64,000 nucleotides of DNA from Mesobacillus zeae (GTDB taxonomy: Bacteria; Bacillota; Bacilli; Bacillales; Cytobacillaceae). Positions within the stretch are counted from its first letter, which is position 1, and every line of letters begins with the position of its first letter. Below are positions 56,451 through 64,000 of the stretch, piece by piece. The notes below the pieces were generated by a model. That model saw nothing but the letters and a program-made list of their open reading frames with translations, did not search any database and was not told the DNA's origin. Made by a program: the position numbers and the translations under genes. The stretch spans positions 62,001 to 126,000 of the forward strand of contig NZ_QWVT01000002.1 in NCBI RefSeq assembly GCF_003570705.1, read 5' to 3'.

Positions 56451-57668
56451 TTAAAATATATTGAATTTCCCTTTTTTAAGGACTAACGATGGTCCCCCAA
56501 GCATATAAAGGGCACGGTTATCGATCATTTTCTTCATAAATGATGCCTTTCCGCCGACCATCTTCTTGCCAAATGCAATGCCGATTGCGTCATCGTCGCC
56601 AAGGGAACAAACAGTTCCTTTAATGTCTGGGGTAAATGTCTCAAGATCATTTTTGCCTCGTGTCAGCGCCGCAAGGTTCCTTGCGCACACTTCGCCTTGC
56701 TGCATAGCAATCTGTGCGGTTGGAGGGAATGGGCGATTGATCTCTTCATTAATGATCAAAGCGCAGTCTCCTACTACAAAGACATCGTCATGGCCTGGAG
56801 CCCTCAAATCTGGCTGGACTTTTATGCGGCCGCGCATCGCTTCAAATCCAGATTTTTCGATCACGGAGCTGCCGCGCACGCCAGCTGCCCAGACAATTGT
56901 TCCAGCTTTGATTTCTTCCACTTCATCTTCGCCTTTTCCAACGATAATTCCTTCAGGAGTTGCCTCTTTGATCGCTGTTCCGATACGGAACTCGACTCCT
57001 TTTTTCTCAAGCTGGGAAACCGCATAATTAACGAGTTCAGGGTCAAAGCCTGGGAGTACCATTGGCGCTGCTTCTACGCAAATAATTTTCACCTTATGGA
57101 AGTCGACATCGTACTCACGGCAAAGCTCAGGAATACGGTTTGTCAATTCTCCAAGGAATTCGATACCTGTAAAGCCGGCACCACCGACAACAATTGCAAG
57201 GCGCTCGTCTTTTTTCTCTGCTTCCATATTATATGTCGCAAACTGGTATTCAATATGCTCCCTGATTTGTCGTGCTGAATTTACGCTGACAATCGAGAAA
57301 GCATATTCCTTAAGTCCTTTGATCCCGAATGTTTCTGGCTCGGCTCCAAGGCCGACTACAAGGTAGTCATAAGCAAGCTCTCCATTTTCAAGGATGACTC
57401 TTTTCTCTTCAGTTTTAATTTCTTCAACAGTGCCCTGGATAAACTCGATCTTGTTGCGGTCAATTACATCGCGGATCTCATAGCGTACGCGGTCATGGTG
57501 CAATGTTCCGGCAGATGCTTCGTGCAGCCATGTTGTTTCATAATGATAGTCATTCTTATTGACAAGCTTAATGTCGGCCTCGTTAACCCCAACCGTTTTT
57601 TGCAGCTTGGCAGCTGTCATAAGCCCGCCATAACCTGCTCCTAAAATCACGATTTTTGGCTTTCTCAC
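56451..57668 (-). CDS. yumB: type II NADH dehydrogenase (YumB)
   Basis: 405 residues (406 in B. subtilis) when started at the GTG at 57668, giving [26 protein letters not shown] binds FAD; the second Rossmann motif [16 protein letters not shown] binds [12 protein letters not shown] holds FAD again. A single-polypeptide NADH:menaquinone oxidoreductase at the membrane face. GTG codons at 57683 and 57677 are alternatives. Divergent from yumC across a region with palindromes. Confidence 0.93.
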   Translation of the reverse strand: MRKPKIVILGAGYGGLMTAAKLQKTVGVNEADIKLVNKNDYHYETTWLHEASAGTLHHDRVRYEIRDVIDRNKIEFIQGTVEEIKTEEKRVILENGELAYDYLVVGLGAEPETFGIKGLKEYAFSIVSVNSARQIREHIEYQFATYNMEAEKKDERLAIVVGGAGFTGIEFLGELTNRIPELCREYDVDFHKVKIICVEAAPMVLPGFDPELVNYAVSQLEKKGVEFRIGTAIKEATPEGIIVGKGEDEVEEIKAGTIVWAAGVRGSSVIEKSGFEAMRGRIKVQPDLRAPGHDDVFVVGDCALIINEEINRPFPPTAQIAMQQGEVCARNLAALTRGKNDLETFTPDIKGTVCSLGDDDAIGIAFGKKMVGGKASFMKKMIDNRALYMLGGPSLVLKKGKFNIF

Positions 57669-58071
57669 AGTGATCACTTCCACCCTTTTTAATTTTTATT
57701 TTGTTTTGCTTTTTCTTATTCTTCTATGAAGCTGAATTATATGATGAATATCGCAAGAAAAAGAATGTGATTCTCTTCACTATAAGTGACAAAAAAACGT
57801 GCGAAATTTGTCACAAAAAATTAACATTATTATCTATCTATTATGATATTCTTTTTTTGTTCCTTTTTCAAGGAAATAAATATATGCTGAAACTTCACAA
57901 TTTTCCGATATAAATGTAGAATTTTAGACTGCTATCAACGACAAAATCCGACCTGATTTCCCCACTTTATCCAGCAATTGTGTGATGTATATCAGGTTTT
58001 ATTTTTTTATTTTATGTTATTATAAAATAAAGTAATTTTTGATTTTTTCCATTTGGTGAGGGGGATACAGA
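57669..58071. other. divergent yumB-yumC control region
   Basis: About 400 very AT-rich bases. Inverted repeats: TCACT-ATA-AGTGA (57777-57789) and GTGCGAAATTTGTCAC (57799-57814). A partial palindrome TGTGATGTATATCA lies near 57980. These are candidate regulator sites; a small open frame here is not credible. Confidence 0.5.
57777..57814. promoter_or_regulatory. candidate redox-regulator palindromes upstream of yumB
   Basis: A perfect TCACT-ATA-AGTGA repeat and a partial TTGTGA-type site (TTGTGACAAATTTCGCAC on the minus strand) resembling a Rex box, 110-150 bases upstream of an NADH dehydrogenase gene. Confidence 0.4.
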
Positions 58072-59064
58072 GTGAAAGAAGATCAGAAGGTATATGACAT
58101 TACGATTATTGGCGGCGGCCCTGCAGGTTTGTTCACTGCTTTTTACGGCGGCATGAGACAGGCATCCGTCAAAATCATTGAGAGCCTTCCGCAGCTTGGC
58201 GGGCAGCTTTCTGCACTTTATCCTGAAAAGTACATATACGACGTTGCAGGCTTCCCAAAAGTACGGGCACAAGAGCTTGTGAACAATCTTAAGGAACAGA
58301 TGGCAAAGTTCGACCCTGTAGCGGTCCTTGAACAATCTGTCGAAAAATTGGAGAAGCTTGAGGATGGAAGCTTTAAGCTAACCACTGATAAAGAAATCCA
58401 CTATTCAAAGACAGTGATTATCACTGCCGGAAACGGAGCCTTCCAGCCGCGACGTCTCGAGCTTGAAAGCACTGCCGGATATGAAGGGAAAAATCTTCAT
58501 TACTTCATTGATGATTTGAGCCAGTTTGCTGGCCAAAATGTAGCCGTCCTTGGGGGCGGTGACTCTGCTGTTGACTGGGCGCTCATGCTTGAGCCGATTG
58601 CAAAGCAGGTCACCATTATCCACCGCCGTGATAAATTCCGCGCACATGAACACAGTGTAGAAAACCTGCATAATTCAAAAGTGGATATCAAAACACCTTA
58701 TGTACCTGAAAACATTATTGGGAATGAAGAAAAGATCACCGGGCTTGTCCTGAAGGAAGCAAATGGTGAAGGAACAGTCACGGTTGATGTGGATGCAGTC
58801 ATCTGCAACTTCGGTTTCGTTTCCTCCCTTGGGCCAATCAAGGAATGGGGACTGGAAATCGAGAAAAATTCCATCGTTGTCAATTCCCGCATGGAAACCA
58901 ACATTCCGGGAATTTACGCAGCAGGCGATATTTGCACATATGAAGGAAAAGTCAAACTGATTGCCTGCGGTTTTGGTGAAGCACCAACAGCCGTCAATAA
59001 TGCAAAAGCATTCATTGACCCTAAAGCAAAGCTACAGCCGCTCCACAGCTCTTCAATGTTTTAA
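58072..59064 (+). CDS. yumC: ferredoxin/flavodoxin-NADP+ reductase (YumC type)
   Basis: 330 residues (332 in B. subtilis) of the thioredoxin-reductase-like FNR class: [20 protein letters not shown] binds [20 protein letters not shown] binds NADPH, and [20 protein letters not shown] is the C-terminal FAD block. The TrxR CxxC is absent, as expected for FNR. Essential in B. subtilis. GTG start behind GGTGAGGGGG. Confidence 0.95.
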   Translation: MKEDQKVYDITIIGGGPAGLFTAFYGGMRQASVKIIESLPQLGGQLSALYPEKYIYDVAGFPKVRAQELVNNLKEQMAKFDPVAVLEQSVEKLEKLEDGSFKLTTDKEIHYSKTVIITAGNGAFQPRRLELESTAGYEGKNLHYFIDDLSQFAGQNVAVLGGGDSAVDWALMLEPIAKQVTIIHRRDKFRAHEHSVENLHNSKVDIKTPYVPENIIGNEEKITGLVLKEANGEGTVTVDVDAVICNFGFVSSLGPIKEWGLEIEKNSIVVNSRMETNIPGIYAAGDICTYEGKVKLIACGFGEAPTAVNNAKAFIDPKAKLQPLHSSSMF

Positions 59065-59067
59065 TAG

Positions 59068-59091
59068 AAAAGCGGCGTTTAGCGCCGTAAT
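59068..59091. repeat. degenerate copy of the dispersed repeat
   Basis: GAAAAGCGGCGTTTAGCGCC just after the yumC stop codon; related to the elements at 25096 and 35817. Confidence 0.55.
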
Positions 59092-59095
59092 AAAA

Positions 59096-59133
59096 AAAGA
59101 TCCCAGGAAGCATCTTGCATCCTGGGATCTTTT
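59096..59133. terminator. bidirectional terminator between yumC and the small Cys/Arg gene
   Basis: AAAAGATCCCAGGA/TCCTGGGATCTTTT, 14-bp perfect stem. Confidence 0.88.
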
Positions 59134-59140
59134 CTGTGAA

Positions 59141-59299
59141 TTACCAGCTGGACCTTCTGCAACCGCAATTGCGTCTTCTAGACCTAGCTTCGTCCCGAGC
59201 TCCTGCAACACGAAGGTCATTGATCAAGCACCGGCGTACAGCCCTGCAGAAGTTTCTGTCTTGAGCACCGCCAACTTCATCTCTTCTATTGCACCCCAT
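59141..59299 (-). CDS. 52-residue Cys/Arg-rich protein, probable sporulation gene
   Basis: Starts MGCNRRDEVGGAQDRNFCRA and ends RRRNCGCRRSSW. It has 5 cysteines and about 14 arginines in 52 residues, and no hydrophobic segment. The ribosome-binding site AAAGGAGG is about 8 bases before the ATG at 59299. A sigma-K-like promoter lies 40-67 bases upstream and a strong terminator follows. Basic, cysteine-rich small proteins under sigma-K are often spore-coat components; this is inference. Confidence 0.75.
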   Translation of the reverse strand: MGCNRRDEVGGAQDRNFCRAVRRCLINDLRVAGARDEARSRRRNCGCRRSSW

Positions 59300-59338
59300 T
59301 GTTCATTCCTCCTTTCTCTGTTGTTCTTGCTTACGTTA

Positions 59339-59366
59339 TATCCTATGCAGTCGGTGGACAGGTTGT
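59339..59366 (-). promoter_or_regulatory. sigma-K-like promoter of the Cys/Arg-rich gene
   Basis: On the minus strand, ACA, 15 bases, GCATAGGATA fits the sigma-K pattern mACm-N15-gCATAnnnTA. Confidence 0.55.
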
Positions 59367-59432
59367 CGAGGCATACGGCCATATACTGGTGAAATGTGTG
59401 TCTGTCCTTGGCTTGCTTGTTTACAAAAGATA

Positions 59433-59471
59433 AACCCCCTGCTCAGGAGTCAGCTCCTAAACAGGGGGGTT
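59433..59471 (-). terminator. terminator of the yutM remnant
   Basis: AACCCCCTG/CAGGGGGGTT outer stem with an inner AGGAG/CTCCT hairpin, just after the yutM stop codon. Confidence 0.75.
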
Positions 59472-59493
59472 CATCTTAAAATTATGAATACAA

Positions 59494-59610
59494 TCAGCAC
59501 TCCTCTGGCGTTCCCGACTCTGTAGCCGTCCGGAATGACGAACCACAGCCACAAGACGCGATGGCGTTCAGATTGTCGATCGTGAATCCTCCGGCAATGT
59601 TTGCGCTAGC
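59494..59610 (-). pseudogene. yutM: 3' fragment of yutM (HesB/IscA/ErpA-type Fe-S carrier)
   Basis: The last ~32 codons read GGFTIDNLNAIASCGCGSSF and RTATESGTPEEC, the hallmark C-terminus of A-type Fe-S carriers with the CGCG ligand pair. Upstream the resemblance stops abruptly near 59596 (NIAGG), and a TAA closes the frame at 59611. The N-terminal ~85 codons, including the first ligand Cys, are not in the window. In B. subtilis the gene is whole (120 residues). The natural terminator is still present. This looks like a gene cut by insertion of the accessory region to the right. Confidence 0.85.
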
Positions 59611-59758
59611 TTAAACGTAGTAATATCAACGGTTTGACCGTGTTTATGACGATTGTTTTTGTTCGGTAGGATTGTTAACACTGCTCTTTCAAGCGATGGT
59701 ATTCGTTAATTCCATATAACCCAAACATTGGCGGGAATACAAGTCTCAATCGTATGTT

Positions 59759-60097
59759 TTATTCGACAACCTTGACGCCAACTATATCCGCAAAGGCAAC
59801 GCGCACCACCACGCCGTCCTTCGTTTTCAGTCGTACCTCTTTCCGCACATGGTCGATAAAATGAGCCCGGCCCTTTTCTTCGCAGGTGAACCCGTCTGTC
59901 CATTTCCTAATTATCAACGGAAAATTAAACTCCATCGAATATGCAATGCAACTTTCCATTTCTGTGATTTGATATTCGTCTAGCAGCGGCTTTGCCTGGC
60001 GGAGTTCGTCTATTGCCAGTTCGTGTAGCAACGTCCTATGTTCTGGCATGAATGCCGCTGGTAGCCATTTTAATAAACCTCGGTCACGTATCGTCAT
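59759..60097 (-). CDS. YolD-like protein
   Basis: 112 residues with YolD-like family blocks: TIRDRGLLKWLPAAFMPEHR at the start and WTDGFTCEEKGRAHFIDHV in the middle. Family knowledge: YolD-like proteins pair with UvrX-type translesion polymerases of phages and mobile elements and are induced by DNA damage. A LexA-type box lies 30 bases upstream, but no polymerase gene is visible; the next sequence downstream is the yutM fragment. Confidence 0.85.
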   Translation of the reverse strand: MTIRDRGLLKWLPAAFMPEHRTLLHELAIDELRQAKPLLDEYQITEMESCIAYSMEFNFPLIIRKWTDGFTCEEKGRAHFIDHVRKEVRLKTKDGVVVRVAFADIVGVKVVE

Positions 60098-60127
60098 ATC
60101 CGATCATCTCCCTTCGTATATTATAAA

Positions 60128-60141
60128 CGAATGTATGTTCG
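60128..60141. promoter_or_regulatory. LexA (DinR) box
   Basis: CGAATGTATGTTCG; on the minus strand CGAACATACATTCG, close to the Bacillus SOS consensus CGAAC-N4-GTTCG, placed upstream of the YolD-like gene. Confidence 0.7.
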
Positions 60142-60431
60142 TATTCTACATAAAAAAATCCCCAGCAGGTCGCCGAGGTTGTTCGTAGATAGCCATGATA
60201 CTAAGAGTTCTATCTTCATTGCTCGTGGAATACCACGCATCGCAAATCCTTAAAATTCACTTTAATAAAAATTATTTTATTTGGCTATTATCAGATTTGA
60301 ACAAACAAAGCTTTGATACTTTAGAAATAGAGACATTAATTGAGTATGTTGAAATTGGACTCAATAGAGCTACTATAATTTCTAAGGCATTAAAGGCTCA
60401 CCTTTCAAGAATTAGAAAATATAGTTTACGC
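60142..60431. other. region without a firm gene
   Basis: A plus-strand open frame from 60195 contains a plausible helical stretch (LEIETLIEYVEIGLNRATII) but has no ribosome-binding site. It runs into the terminator of the next gene, so it may be the remnant of a longer gene. Confidence 0.3.
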
Positions 60432-60472
60432 TCCAAAAAAATGCGCCCCGACCGTAATGGCCGAGGCGTTTT
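60432..60472 (-). terminator. terminator of the 59-residue membrane protein gene
   Basis: CGCCTCGGCC/GGTCGGGGCG stem (one G-U pair) followed by TTTTTT on the minus strand. Confidence 0.82.
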
Positions 60473-60475
60473 TAT

Positions 60476-60655
60476 TTATTCGTCCGGTTTATTCGGATTA
60501 TGCTTCGTAAAGAAAAACGCAGTTATCGAAGAAAATGCGCCAACCAGTACGCCTATAATCAGATATGTCATGTCGCTATCATTTCGGAACATAACCAGCG
60601 AAGCTGTCAGCACGAACAGCAGCGCAAATGAAAATATATACTCGAATTTTTTCAT
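60476..60655 (-). CDS. 59-residue small membrane protein (phage/element type)
   Basis: Starts MKKFEYIFSFALLFVLTASL behind GGAGGGTAAAATAAC and has a second membrane segment (YLIIGVLVGAFSSITAFFF), then a polar tail KHNPNKPDE. Two-helix proteins of this size are common in phage and integrative elements. It starts one base after the stop codon of the preceding frame and is followed by a strong terminator. Function unknown. Confidence 0.72.
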   Translation of the reverse strand: MKKFEYIFSFALLFVLTASLVMFRNDSDMTYLIIGVLVGAFSSITAFFFTKHNPNKPDE

Positions 60656-60656
60656 G

Positions 60657-60860
60657 TTATTTTACCCTCCATTCCGCAGCCTGTTCCGCTGTTAGTGTCC
60701 GTTGACGTGGGTCGAATTTATTAAAAGCTTCTTTACATTTAACATATGCGTCTGAGCTCTCATCGAACGGGCCGTCTGCCTGTCCAATATGTCTGTTTTT
60801 TGCGCCGGGTATAAAAACGTCAGGTGTTCGATTATGTTTGGCCGCTGGATGGACCGTGAA
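60657..60860 (-). pseudogene. coding fragment upstream of the small membrane protein, start missing
   Basis: The frame ending at 60657 reads HIGQADGPFDESSDAYVKCK, then EAFNKFDPRQRTLTAEQAAE and WRVK, with no credible start codon. It is tightly coupled to the next gene (TAA, one base, ATG). Codon use looks coding, so this may be the 3' part of a lost gene whose 5' part has been replaced by the plus-strand HTH gene it overlaps. Confidence 0.4.
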
Positions 60861-61028
60861 GGCATTGCGCAGATGGACATCGAGCAGAGGGCGAAGCTGG
60901 GACGTGCCACCATTTCGAGGTTATGTAACGATTTTGACTATACGCCAAAGTACGAAACTATTACGAAAGTGAAAAAGGCGCTGAAGGAGGTCGGCAAGAG
61001 TGTCCCGGATGACTATTTCGGGACGTGA
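60834..61028 (+). CDS. small XRE-type HTH protein
   Basis: 64 residues from the ATG at 60834 (AGGTG 8 bases upstream). MFGRWMDREGIAQMDIEQRA followed by LGRATISRLCNDFDY is a helix-turn-helix with recognition helix RATISRLCND. The C-terminal TITKVKKALKEVGKSVP completes a Cro/CI-like fold. Likely a phage- or element-type repressor. Its 5' end overlaps an opposite-strand coding fragment. Confidence 0.72.
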   Translation: MFGRWMDREGIAQMDIEQRAKLGRATISRLCNDFDYTPKYETITKVKKALKEVGKSVPDDYFGT

Positions 61029-61617
61029 TCACGTTTTTTTACCCCCGAGTTTCAGGGCGCACGTCCACTGCGACCACGTAGCCGATGTAATTGACGTACA
61101 CCAACGCGCATAAGAACCTGAAAAGTAGCCGATTTGTAACATTATTTAAGGCGCCACATGCTCGCTGTCTAGTAGCGACCCATGCGCCAGTCTTTGCCGC
61201 CAATCTAAAAGTGTACAAAGGCGGTAACAGTAATGAAGATGAACAATAATATCTTTACTTTTTCAACTAATAGCTGTGTTGATCGGGGAAGGATTAACGC
61301 CCTTTTTGTTGAATTCCTTATTCGGAGTTTAAGAGTCGTGTTTTATTTTTGACTAACAATAGAGCTATTTAATGGAGTAATACCTTGATTCTAAGTGTTG
61401 GAAGCAACTGTAACAGAAGGCATTGTAAAAACATTGTTTTTCTTACCACCAGTTCGAGAACATGGTGCCAACATGCATTAAGTGGATTCCTACATAACAC
61501 TCATGCGCTTAGACGGTAGTTTTGCTGACAAATGATAGTTTGTTATAGGATAATGGTGATGTATTTTATGGGCAAAATATTAGGGAAAAAACTCCAAAAA
61601 GAAGGAAGTGCTAAACG
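61029..61617. other. long non-coding or decayed stretch
   Basis: About 590 bases without a supported gene. A block at 61291-61314 resembles 62381-62404 (shared GGATT..CTTTTTGTTGAA). The rest shows no repeat or conserved protein. Confidence 0.45.
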
Positions 61618-62325
61618 ATGAATTTAGAAATGGTTATGCAGGAGCTTGAAGCCCTTGGCAAGGAACGAACGAAAAAAATGTACATATCCAATGGTGCGCA
61701 TGAGCCGCTTTTTGGCGTGGCTACAGGCGCTATGAAACCAATCGCAAAGAAAATAAAAATAAGTCACCGTTTAGCTCAAGAGCTTTATGCCACAGGGAAC
61801 TACGATGCAATGTACTTTGCAGGCATTATTGCAGACCCAAAAGCCATGACTGAGTCGGATTATGATCGTTGGATGGATGCTGCGTATTTTTATATGCTGT
61901 CCGATTTTGTAGTGGCCGTAACTTTATCAGAGTCAGATATTGCACAAGAAGTTGCTGATAAATGGATCGCAAGCTGTGAAGAGATGAGAATGTCAGCGGG
62001 CTGGAGTTGCTACTGTTGGCTTTTAGGGAATCGACTAGACGTTGAATTTTCAGAAAGCAAGATTTCCAATATGCTTGATATTGTGAAAAATACGATTCAC
62101 GATTCGCCAGAACGAACGAAATCCGCTATGAATAATTTCCTATACACCGTGGGGATTTCATATTTGCCGCTCCATGAAAAGGCAGTCGAGACCGCAAAAG
62201 CAATAGGTACAGTAGAAGTCAAACGGGACAAGAAAAAAAGCAGTTTCCTAAATGCTTACGAAAGTATTCAAAAAGCAGTCGATAAAGGAAAGCTTGGTTT
62301 TAAACGCAAGTATGTAAGATGTTAA
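61618..62325 (+). CDS. DNA alkylation repair protein (AlkD-like HEAT protein)
   Basis: 235 residues, all-helical. MNLEMVMQELEALGKERTKK and LFGVATGAMKPIAKKI are the usual AlkD-family N-terminus. WSCYCWLLGNRLDVEF and the basic C-terminal RDKKKSSFLNAYESIQKAVD follow. Family knowledge: AlkD enzymes excise positively charged alkylated bases by a non-flipping mechanism; many relatives are less well characterised. Ribosome-binding site GAAGGAAG. Moved DNA is possible: it is in the accessory region next to an IS. Confidence 0.85.
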   Translation: MNLEMVMQELEALGKERTKKMYISNGAHEPLFGVATGAMKPIAKKIKISHRLAQELYATGNYDAMYFAGIIADPKAMTESDYDRWMDAAYFYMLSDFVVAVTLSESDIAQEVADKWIASCEEMRMSAGWSCYCWLLGNRLDVEFSESKISNMLDIVKNTIHDSPERTKSAMNNFLYTVGISYLPLHEKAVETAKAIGTVEVKRDKKKSSFLNAYESIQKAVDKGKLGFKRKYVRC

Positions 62326-62580
62326 AATTAGCCTCGCATCGCGAAACGATCTTCAATTATCCAGGGCGTTGATTCAACAAGGATTTATCGCTATTTTTGT
62401 TGAAATACTTAAACTCCCTCAGTTAGATACGATTATCTCTCGAATACTCACTTATTCGCAGGATTTCAAATCACTTGAAAGAATAGTAGGGGATAGATTG
62501 AATGAGTTTGAACATTATGGCTACATGAAGGTGTACTTTAATAAAGGATTTACTACTAAATCCAATGATATCCATATAAT
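62326..62580. other. non-coding stretch with shared sequence blocks
   Basis: Contains 62381-62404 (similar to 61291-61314) and 62412-62446 (similar to 36588-36621). A 102-codon plus-strand frame covers it but lacks a start signal and a family; it may be a decayed gene. Confidence 0.4.
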
Positions 62581-62589
62581 GTACGTTTT

Positions 62590-62816
62590 CTCCACGCTAC
62601 CCCTGGAGGTTTTCACTCCCATGTCTCAACGGGTCAAATGCCCTCTCATTCCTTCGTTACACCTATCCAAGTGGTAGAGGCCGGTCTTTCTAACGGAACG
62701 GGTCTGAGCCCTTTTGTACAATAAATCCGGTACTCGTACTTTCTTTGAAATCCTACGAATAAGGCAGTATTTGAAAGGTATTAAACTTAAAGTGTTTCTT
62801 TAATATCAACTAATCG
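62590..62816 (-). other. 3' non-coding end of the IS110 element, candidate bridge/seeker RNA
   Basis: About 225 bases between the transposase stop codon and the flank, with several GC-rich complementary patches (GGGCTCAGACCCG, GACCGGCCTC, GGGAGTGAAAACCTCC, CTCCAGGGGTAGCGTGGAG on the minus strand). Family knowledge: IS110-group elements carry a structured guide RNA in a non-coding end, downstream of the transposase in the IS1111 branch and upstream in others. The exact element end is not defined. Confidence 0.45.
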
Positions 62817-64000
62817 TTAGGCAGCTATTGGCGTAATCGATTGTATCTTCTCAGAACGATAAGAATCATTCTTTCTAGCCATTCCTACTAATACTCTTGC
62901 AAGTTTATGGATTAATTTCATTATCGATTTCATTTTCTTCATCTTCTTCACGTTAACATTATTAGCGTGCAGCTCTTTAAAATCAGGGTTGTTCATGACA
63001 AGACTCATAGTCGCTAAATACAGAAAGCGCCGTAAACGAGATCTGCCGCGCTTAGAAAGGACAATTTGTCCTTTCCATTTACCTGAACTTGCCTCGGAGA
63101 GATGTAATCCAGCATGGCGCAATAGAGAATTACCATGCGCAAAACCACTGAGATCACCTGATTCTCCAAGAATGCCTGCAAGTGCAATTTCACTAATTCC
63201 TTTGATGGCAAGCAACTTTTTTGCGAAAGGAATTTGTTTAAGTAGGGAAGTGACTTCCTGTTCAACTCGTTCAAGTTGCACAGTGGCTAAATCAAACTCT
63301 TCAATTAACTGTTCCAAGTGTAGTTTATAAGCATCGAGTGCTTGTCGAGTGCCGACTGAATGCACAGCTAATTCAATTAACGCTTGTGCTTTTTTTATCC
63401 CAGGTTGTCTTTTCATTTGGGATTTCCAGCCTTCAACGACATCGACTGGTTTCATGGAGCGAAGTTCAAGTGGTGTAGGGAATAGGCGCAGAGTCGCCAT
63501 AGCTCCTTTGCCTTTAACATCTTTGAATACCTGTCGAAGTTCTGGAAAAACAATATCGACCCAACGGTTGATTTGATTGATGGCACTAACAAGTCTCTTA
63601 ACCGTCATATCACGGTTAGACATTAAAACTCTTAGTTTTTCAAAGGTCTCAGAACTATGGCGAATAAAGGAATAATAACCATTCTTGACCATATCAGCGA
63701 TGACGAGAGCATCTTTTTTATCGCTTTTCGATCGGCTATTATCACGGTTTTCTTTATTCTTTTTTACAAGATGAGGGTTAACAGTAACTGCTTCAATGTC
63801 TTGATCATAAAGCCATTTTGAAAGGTTAATCCAGTAATGTCCTGTAGGTTCCATCCCTACGATAGTTGAAGAAAAGCCTCTTAAGGTTTTTAACTGGTTT
63901 ATCCACTGAAGTAATTTAGCAAAACCTTCTTCATTATTTTCGAATGTAGGTGGATCTCCCACTATTATTCCACGGAAATTCACAGCTCTGGCCACATGTA
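62817..64000 (-). mobile_element. IS110-family transposase, N-terminus beyond the window
   Basis: At least 394 residues; the frame is open to the right edge (HVARAVNFRGIIVG), just past the first catalytic Asp of the DEDD RuvC-like domain. SSTIVGMEPTGHYW and NRDNSRSKSDKKDALVIADM supply the remaining acidic residues. The C-terminal Tnp20-type domain has the serine motif LHLSEASSGKWKGQIVLSKR. Family knowledge: these recombinases act with a guide (bridge) RNA and leave no inverted-repeat ends. The protein looks intact within the window. Confidence 0.92.

Noticed and set aside
60692-60913. 73-codon minus-strand frame (MVARPSFALC)
   Set aside because: A shifted shadow of the HTH gene and of the better-supported fragment ending at 60657.
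62369-62677. 102-codon plus-strand frame next to the IS110 element
   Set aside because: No start signal and it runs into the IS non-coding end; kept only as a possible decayed sequence.
1-64000. CRISPR array, tRNA or rRNA genes
   Set aside because: No regularly spaced identical repeats and no cloverleaf or rRNA-like segments were noticed on either strand.

Overview
This window is a chromosomal segment of an endospore-forming member of the Bacillaceae (Firmicutes). Spore germination receptor genes lie at the left edge. Ribosome-binding sites are strong AGGAGG-type, and TTG and GTG starts are common. From about 25.7 to 59.1 kb the gene order follows the Bacillus subtilis block yugO-yugN-pgi-yugJ-yuzA-yugI-yugF-yugE-patB-kapB-kapD-mrpA..G-yuxO-yuiF-pepA-yuiD-yuiC-yuiB-yuiA-yumB-yumC. 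A genus close to Mesobacillus, Cytobacillus or Bacillus is likely; this is inference from gene order and protein sequences, not from a marker gene.

Layout. 1-2.3 kb: gerA-type germination receptor operon, cut by the window edge. 2.9-6.3 kb: a DUF445 protein and a BCCT osmolyte transporter. 6.4-7.0 kb: two decayed genes, a YrhK-like protein and a BMP-family lipoprotein. 7.2-9.3 kb: a PAS-PAS-GGDEF-EAL protein. 9.4-13.0 kb: ktrA, ktrB and an ArsB/NhaD-type permease behind a c-di-AMP (ydaO/yuaA) riboswitch. 13.2-15.4 kb: a polar amino acid ABC importer. 15.5-18.5 kb: an unrecognised 611-residue protein and a stand-alone MprF-like membrane domain. 18.6-22.1 kb: a yrkEFHIJ-type sulfane-sulfur operon with a clear sigma-A promoter and two CsoR/CstR-like operators. 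23.3-25.1 kb: a lysine riboswitch and its APC permease.

25.3-39.6 kb carries K+ channel, glycolysis, arginine catabolism, sulfur amino acid and sporulation-phosphorelay accessory genes. 39.9-45.6 kb holds the complete seven-gene Mrp Na+/H+ antiporter operon. 45.8-59.1 kb holds thioesterase, DedA, aminopeptidase, 3D-domain, type II NADH dehydrogenase and ferredoxin-NADP reductase genes, plus several very small genes, some with sporulation-sigma-like promoters. Ion homeostasis is a theme: BCCT, KtrAB, YugO, Mrp and the c-di-AMP switch.

At about 59.6 kb the character changes. Only the last ~32 codons of the Fe-S carrier gene yutM remain. Beyond them lies an accessory region with a LexA box and YolD-like gene, small phage-type genes, a small HTH protein, an AlkD-like gene and an IS110-family transposase that runs off the right edge. 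The simplest reading is a mobile element that entered the 3' part of yutM and has since partly decayed. No rRNA, tRNA or CRISPR array was found.
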